From NCBI GenBank assembly GCA_009775355.1, contig VSPN01000002.1, positions 1 to 64,000 on the forward strand: DNA of 64,000 nt, given 5' to 3'. The DNA is from Muribaculaceae bacterium (GTDB lineage: Bacteria; Bacteroidota; Bacteroidia; Bacteroidales; Muribaculaceae). Made by a program: the position numbers and the translations under genes. How positions within the stretch are numbered: the stretch's first letter is position 1; the number at the start of each line of letters is the position of its first letter. Below, piece by piece: positions 59,936 through 64,000 of the stretch. Under the pieces are notes generated by a model, which was given only the letters and a program-made list of their open reading frames with translations, was not told where the DNA came from and did no database searches.

Positions 59936-59978
59936 GATATAGGTTTAAAAAGGTTCTCTGTATATTATGCAGCATGTG

Positions 59979-61007
59979 TCAGAGCAGAGGAACAAGATAT
60001 TTCGCCATCAGCCACCCTCCGGCCATCAGCCAGACGAAGAGGCAGAAAGCGAGGACGAAAGGCTTTGCTCCCGCTTTCTTGAACTTGTCGAAACTCGTCT
60101 CGGCTCCGAGAGCCGCCATTGCCATGGTCAGTAGGAAAGTATCGAACTGGTTGATCCAGTCCACCACTGCTCCGGGGAGAAGATTGAGCGAGTTGAATCC
60201 GATCACGACGAGGAATCCGAACGCGAACCAGGGCACGGCCACTTTCCCCTTTCCGGCCCCGGCGTCAGACTTGCGGGCACGCGACGCGCCCCACCAGCCA
60301 AGAATCAGCAGAACCGGCACAAGCATCATGACACGTATCATCTTGACGATGATTGACACACCGGCCACCTCCTCGCCCATGGCATTGCCCGCGCCGACGG
60401 CGTGAGCCACCTCGTGGAGCGTCGAGCCTGAGAATATGCCCATCTGCCGGGGATCGAGTTCAAGAATGCCGGAGCGGTAGGCCACAGGATAGAGGAACAT
60501 GGCGATCGTTCCGAAAATGACCACTGTGGCCACGGCGACTGCCGTCTTGTAAGGTTTTGTCTGGAGAGTAGCCTCGGCTCCAAGCACTGCGGCCGCGCCG
60601 CAGATGCCGCTTCCGATCGAGGTGAGAAGCGCTATGTCGCGGTCCATCTTCAGCAGACGCCCGATCCATACGCCGCCGAGTATGGTGACCGCGACAATTA
60701 CAATGTCGACTGCCACGCCGGCCAGACCGACAGCCACGACATCCTGAAATGTCAGGCGGAAGCCGTAAAGGATAATGCCGAGACGCAGAATCTTCTTCGA
60801 ACAGTACTGTATGCCCGGAGTCCAGGTCTCAGGCAGGTGGTTGCGTAGGGAGTTGGCATATATCATGCCGAGAACGATGCCGATGATAAGGGGAGAGAAG
60901 GAGAGTTCCTTCATGAAGCTGGCCTCGCCTATAAAAAACGCGGCGCATGCGAACAGCGCCATGAAAAGTATGCCGTGATAAAGACCGGCCTTTTTTTCTT
61001 TTGCCAT
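59979..61007 (-). CDS. YeiH/PSE family membrane transporter
   Basis: A 342-residue membrane protein of the UPF0324/YeiH (putative sulfate exporter) family with about ten membrane segments. Seen: LSFSPLIIGIVLGMIYANSLRNH near 34-56, the conserved GSGICGAAAVLGAEATL near 134-150, and STLHEVAHAVGAGNAMGEE near 198-216. Family members are thought to move small anions, taurine- or sulfite-related or cystine in some cases, but selectivity is not settled. It precedes the dehydrogenase gene by 43 bases on the same strand. Confidence 0.85.
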   Translation of the reverse strand: MAKEKKAGLYHGILFMALFACAAFFIGEASFMKELSFSPLIIGIVLGMIYANSLRNHLPETWTPGIQYCSKKILRLGIILYGFRLTFQDVVAVGLAGVAVDIVIVAVTILGGVWIGRLLKMDRDIALLTSIGSGICGAAAVLGAEATLQTKPYKTAVAVATVVIFGTIAMFLYPVAYRSGILELDPRQMGIFSGSTLHEVAHAVGAGNAMGEEVAGVSIIVKMIRVMMLVPVLLILGWWGASRARKSDAGAGKGKVAVPWFAFGFLVVIGFNSLNLLPGAVVDWINQFDTFLLTMAMAALGAETSFDKFKKAGAKPFVLAFCLFVWLMAGGWLMAKYLVPLL

Positions 61008-61195
61008 TGAATTTTTTTTTAAAAAAACGCTCCCTGTCGCGGGTTTGGTTTATGCTTTGTGATAAAAAATAATAAAATTAGTTTCTCCGGAATTAAAAAA
61101 TAAGTAAATTCGCGGAGGCCTGCCGACAACCGGCAGTCAGCTGATATAATCAAAAAGGCTCCAGATCGGTTTTATCATGTAAAATTCCTGACATA

Positions 61196-63127
61196 ATGCG
61201 TTTGTTCCGAGAAATAATGCAGTTGCGTGCTATTGCGGCTACATGTGTCGCAGTCTCAGTCATGATTGCTGCTGTCGCCGTGTCCGGACAGGAGCAGGCC
61301 AGACCCCGTGGCTTCATAGGCTTGACGCCCGGAAACAATGATACGGTCGGTGACAAGGATTTCAAATATATAAGGGTCTCGGCCGTGTCGCGTGAAAACG
61401 CCATGCGGCTCGGAGTGGACGCCGCCGTGTCTTCACTTCATGACGCCGTTCTGACCGACGGTATCAGGAGGGTGAGACTTAAGCCGGTGCCGACCCGATA
61501 TGAGAACACACTGTGTCTTCTGCTTGAGGAGAACCTTGACGAGGGCGAGTGGCGTCTTGAGATTCCCGAGGGATATTTCTACAGCGACATACCCGTGTCG
61601 GAAGTCAGTCATGTCAGCGGTCAGCCGGAATATTACGCCGCACTCCCCGAAGCCGGAGCCTGGCACAAGGCCGGGGAACGATGGCGCGAAGAACCGATGT
61701 TTTCCATTCACGACGATGACACGATCGACGGCGCGATAGCCGACTCCAATCCGTCGGGCTGGATGAAAGGCGGTTACTACAGCGTGCTGTATCCGCTCCT
61801 CGAGAGTCTCGGATTGCGCGGCAACATCTCGATGGAGGGATGGCGCAACGGATTTACCGACAACCCCCCGGCACTCAACCGCAACGGACAGACTGCCCGA
61901 CGTCTTCAGGATGAGAAGGGATGGGAGATAATGTCGCATTCCATGACCGCCCGATACTACAACAACAACTGGTATGTAGAGAGTCTTGACACCGACCTTG
62001 CCTGCCGCATACTCCGAGAAGGGCGATGGAACGGCATCAGGAGCAATCTGACCACGTCGGTCTACGATGCGGAGACAGGCAGACAGTACTCCGTAAATTC
62101 CACACTGACGGCCTGGGAAGAGACTCCGCGCGAATGGATAAAGGCATATGTGTCGGACTACGAGACCGGGAAGCTGAAAATGTACAGTCCGGTCTTCCCG
62201 GTCGACTACCAGTGGGGCGAATGGTTCCGCATAGCTGGCACACTCGGCATACACGGCAATGCGTGGGTGACATGCGGCCCGACATCGTCGCATGCCAACG
62301 TGCCTCTCATCAATGCCATCTGCCCCAACGGATTCGAGTCTGACGGCGTTACGTTTTACAATCTGCCGCCGCTCGGGTCGACGGTGACCCGCATGATGAC
62401 CGAAGGACAGCAGTTGCCCGGATACTCCGGAGAAGAAGATTCCGACAACCGGTTCCGCCAGGATCACTACGACTTCTACATCTCGAACATAAATGCCGCG
62501 GCGCGGGCCGGCGCATGGATAATACTCGGACTGCATTCCTACAGGCCATGCTGGCGCAACAGTCTGCCCGGCGCGCTCGTGTCGGAAGGAGGCGCATACC
62601 CCGACGAATGGGTGTGGCCTATGGCGCAGACAGATCCGGTGACAGGCGATCTGCACCCCCATCCCTCGCTCGGCATCAGCGAATGGAGTGAGTGGTATCC
62701 ATGTCCGGGTACCCGTCTGCACATGCTGTGGCAGTTGCTTCGCCATGCCCGGGATCTGGGCATGCTCAACGTGACGAGTTCCGAGGGTTTCTCGCTTATG
62801 GGCAACAAGGTCAGTTCCGGTTACTACCACAAAGGCATACCGATCGGTCCCGATGCGGGTGCCGGCATCGAGGGCACCCGCGACAACTATCCGCACTACG
62901 TGCTCGGGGCCAACGGCGAGGAAGACTACTACTGCGGAATCAGGTTGCCGGAAGTCTCGGCAACCTATATATGTGAGAAAGACTATTACAATGTGATAGG
63001 TCGTCTACGCGAGGGGGAGCGACTCTATGTCGTGTCGATCGACGGAAAAGTCCATGAAGTGGAGAGCATATCGCAGCTTCAGCCGGGAATGTATGTCATA
63101 AACGGGCATAAGGTTCTCATTCGCTGA
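61196..63127 (+). CDS. Secreted NodB-fold deacetylase-like protein with sorting tail
   Basis: A 643-residue exported protein. Signal peptide 1-28 (AATCVAVSVMIAAVAVSGQ). After a beta-rich N-domain comes FSIHDDDTIDG near residue 170, the metal and catalytic Asp motif of the polysaccharide-deacetylase fold; EIMSHSMTARYYNNN near 245 supplies the His pair, and ILGLHSYRPCW near 450 the late catalytic His. Its C-terminus (YVVSIDGKVHE ... GMYVINGHKVLIR) resembles a type IX sorting tail. Roughly double the usual single-domain deacetylase length. Probably deacylates a surface or dietary glycan, or is catalytically altered; the middle is untypical. Confidence 0.78.
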   Translation: MRLFREIMQLRAIAATCVAVSVMIAAVAVSGQEQARPRGFIGLTPGNNDTVGDKDFKYIRVSAVSRENAMRLGVDAAVSSLHDAVLTDGIRRVRLKPVPTRYENTLCLLLEENLDEGEWRLEIPEGYFYSDIPVSEVSHVSGQPEYYAALPEAGAWHKAGERWREEPMFSIHDDDTIDGAIADSNPSGWMKGGYYSVLYPLLESLGLRGNISMEGWRNGFTDNPPALNRNGQTARRLQDEKGWEIMSHSMTARYYNNNWYVESLDTDLACRILREGRWNGIRSNLTTSVYDAETGRQYSVNSTLTAWEETPREWIKAYVSDYETGKLKMYSPVFPVDYQWGEWFRIAGTLGIHGNAWVTCGPTSSHANVPLINAICPNGFESDGVTFYNLPPLGSTVTRMMTEGQQLPGYSGEEDSDNRFRQDHYDFYISNINAAARAGAWIILGLHSYRPCWRNSLPGALVSEGGAYPDEWVWPMAQTDPVTGDLHPHPSLGISEWSEWYPCPGTRLHMLWQLLRHARDLGMLNVTSSEGFSLMGNKVSSGYYHKGIPIGPDAGAGIEGTRDNYPHYVLGANGEEDYYCGIRLPEVSATYICEKDYYNVIGRLREGERLYVVSIDGKVHEVESISQLQPGMYVINGHKVLIR

Positions 63128-63187
63128 TGGAAACAACAGTATTGAATGTTGCGGTGAATGAAAATATTCGATATTCGTTAAATTTAT

Positions 63188-63218
63188 TTTGGATATAGTG
63201 AAATTTTCGTTAATTTTG
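63188..63218 (+). promoter_or_regulatory. Promoter of the tryptophanase gene
   Basis: TTTG (63188-63191), 19 bases, TAATTTTG (63211-63218): exact match. Predicted leader is only about 33 bases; no leader peptide with a conserved Trp codon, as in the enteric tnaC, can be fitted in it. Confidence 0.85.
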
Positions 63219-63256
63219 GGATACGAAATCTAACCTATTACAAAAGCAATCATACC

Positions 63257-64000
63257 ATGGAATTACCATTTGCAGAATCATGGAAAATCAAGATGGTCGA
63301 ACCCATCAGGAAAAGTACGCGCGAGGAACGTGAGAAATGGCTTAAAGAAGCTCATTACAATGTTTTTATGCTTCGTGCCGATCAGGTATATATCGACTGT
63401 CTGACAGACTCGGGCACCGGTGCCATGAGCGACCGTCAGTGGGCTGCGATGATGACAGGCGACGAATCTTATGCAGGCGCGCGCTCGTTCTATGAGCTGA
63501 AGGATGTCATCACCCGCATCACCGGTTTCGAGTATGTTATCCCGACCCACCAGGGTCGCGCCGCCGAGAATGTGCTCTTCTCACATCTTGTCAAGGCTGG
63601 CGACATCGTCCCCGGCAACTCACATTTCGACACCACCAAGGGTCACATCGAGAGCCGCAAGGCATTTGCTGTAGACTGCACTGTCGACGAGGCAAAAGAT
63701 ACCCAGCTTGAGGTACCTTTCAAGGGTAACGTCGATCTCGGCAAACTCGAGGCTTGTCTGACCGAGAACGCCGACAGGATTCCTTTCATAATCGTTACCA
63801 TCACCAACAATACGGCCGGAGGCCAGCCCGTATCGATGGAGAATCTTCGCGGCGTGCGCCGTCTGGCCGACAGGTTCGGCAAGCGTGTCATATTCGACTC
63901 TGCGCGTTTCGCAGAGAACGCATACTTCATCAAGATGCGTGAACCCGAGTTTAAAGACGCCACCATCAAGGAGATATGCCGCGAGATGTTCAGTCTTGCC
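63257..64000 (+). CDS. tnaA: Tryptophanase, 5' part
   Basis: The first 248 codons of a beta-eliminating lyase, cut by the window end. The protein opens MELPFAESWKIKMVEPIRKS, with YIDCLTDSGTGAMSDRQWAAM near 46-66, VIPTHQGRAAEN near 92-103, GNSHFDTTKGHIE near 117-129 and VTITNNTAGGQPVSM near 175-189, ending in the FDSARFAENAYFIK segment. These match Bacteroidales tryptophanase rather than tyrosine phenol-lyase (which has YFTTTRYH in place of HFDTTKGH). It splits tryptophan to indole, pyruvate and ammonia; the PLP Lys lies past the window edge. Confidence 0.92.
   Translation, partial: MELPFAESWKIKMVEPIRKSTREEREKWLKEAHYNVFMLRADQVYIDCLTDSGTGAMSDRQWAAMMTGDESYAGARSFYELKDVITRITGFEYVIPTHQGRAAENVLFSHLVKAGDIVPGNSHFDTTKGHIESRKAFAVDCTVDEAKDTQLEVPFKGNVDLGKLEACLTENADRIPFIIVTITNNTAGGQPVSMENLRGVRRLADRFGKRVIFDSARFAENAYFIKMREPEFKDATIKEICREMFSLA

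Noticed and set aside
61433..62896. 487-codon minus-strand frame
   Set aside because: Antisense to the secreted deacetylase-like gene, which has signal peptide, motif and tail evidence.

Overview
This 64 kb window is chromosomal DNA from a member of the Bacteroidales, most likely a gut Muribaculaceae-type bacterium. No taxonomic search could be run, so the assignment rests on gene content and signals. It has the usual Bacteroidota families (DUF2723, DUF3098, DUF4271, DUF4492, DUF4831, YfhO, Omp28-like, a fused MurF-alanine racemase, type IX-like C-terminal sorting tails). It has few Shine-Dalgarno sequences. It also repeatedly uses the Bacteroidales promoter form TTTG, 19-21 bases, TAnnTTTG, which I used to place transcription starts. 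There is no sign of a prophage, insertion sequence, CRISPR array or conjugative element; most of the window is core genome.

Layout. 1-454: non-coding, with hairpins and short tandem repeats. 455-11705 (minus): three large secreted proteins, namely an M6-type metalloprotease, an Omp28-related protein and a 2233-residue fibronectin/carboxypeptidase-regulatory-domain protein, each ending in a sorting-tail-like segment. 11939-13573: a membrane-anchored TPR/AraC regulator divergent from them. 13869-25103 (plus): envelope and glycan genes (DUF2723 membrane protein, polysaccharide deacetylase, epimerase, DUF4271), then hemD, an unusual receiver/ATP-grasp protein and a coiled-coil protein. 25115-31360: miaB divergent from a CoA-transferase, then galM, a glycosyltransferase and class II fructose-bisphosphate aldolase. 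31473-35719 (minus): an overlapping nnr-DUF4831-xseA-xseB operon. 35810-37714: a decayed TonB-dependent receptor. 37937-44216 (minus): murF-alr, a candidate small RNA, surE, a glycosyltransferase and mtaB. 44406-48335 (plus): the ftsX-DUF3098-uppP-truB-queA cluster. 48375-49457: DUF4492 and an outer-membrane barrel. 49865-57201 (minus): yfhO, a methyltransferase-like protein, xerD, an Lrp regulator, then aroQ, an O-methyltransferase, rbfA and a LolC/E-type permease. 57353-57857: tRNA-Asp and tRNA-Pro. 58050-63127: a formate/nitrite-type channel, a His-rich secreted protein, a short-chain dehydrogenase, a YeiH-type transporter and a secreted deacetylase-like protein. 63257-64000: the 5' part of tryptophanase.

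Together the genes describe a fermentative anaerobe that makes succinate or acetate through CoA transfer, releases indole, and invests in envelope building and protein export. No clear new multi-gene system was found. The observations most worth following are (i) a promoter-to-terminator unit of about 230 bases at 40497-40762 with no good gene in it, (ii) the receiver/ATP-grasp protein at 21544-24528 that lacks the phosphotransfer domains of its relatives, (iii) the TonB receptor broken by at least two separate kinds of lesion, and (iv) a 26-bp perfect hairpin just ahead of a His-rich secreted protein.
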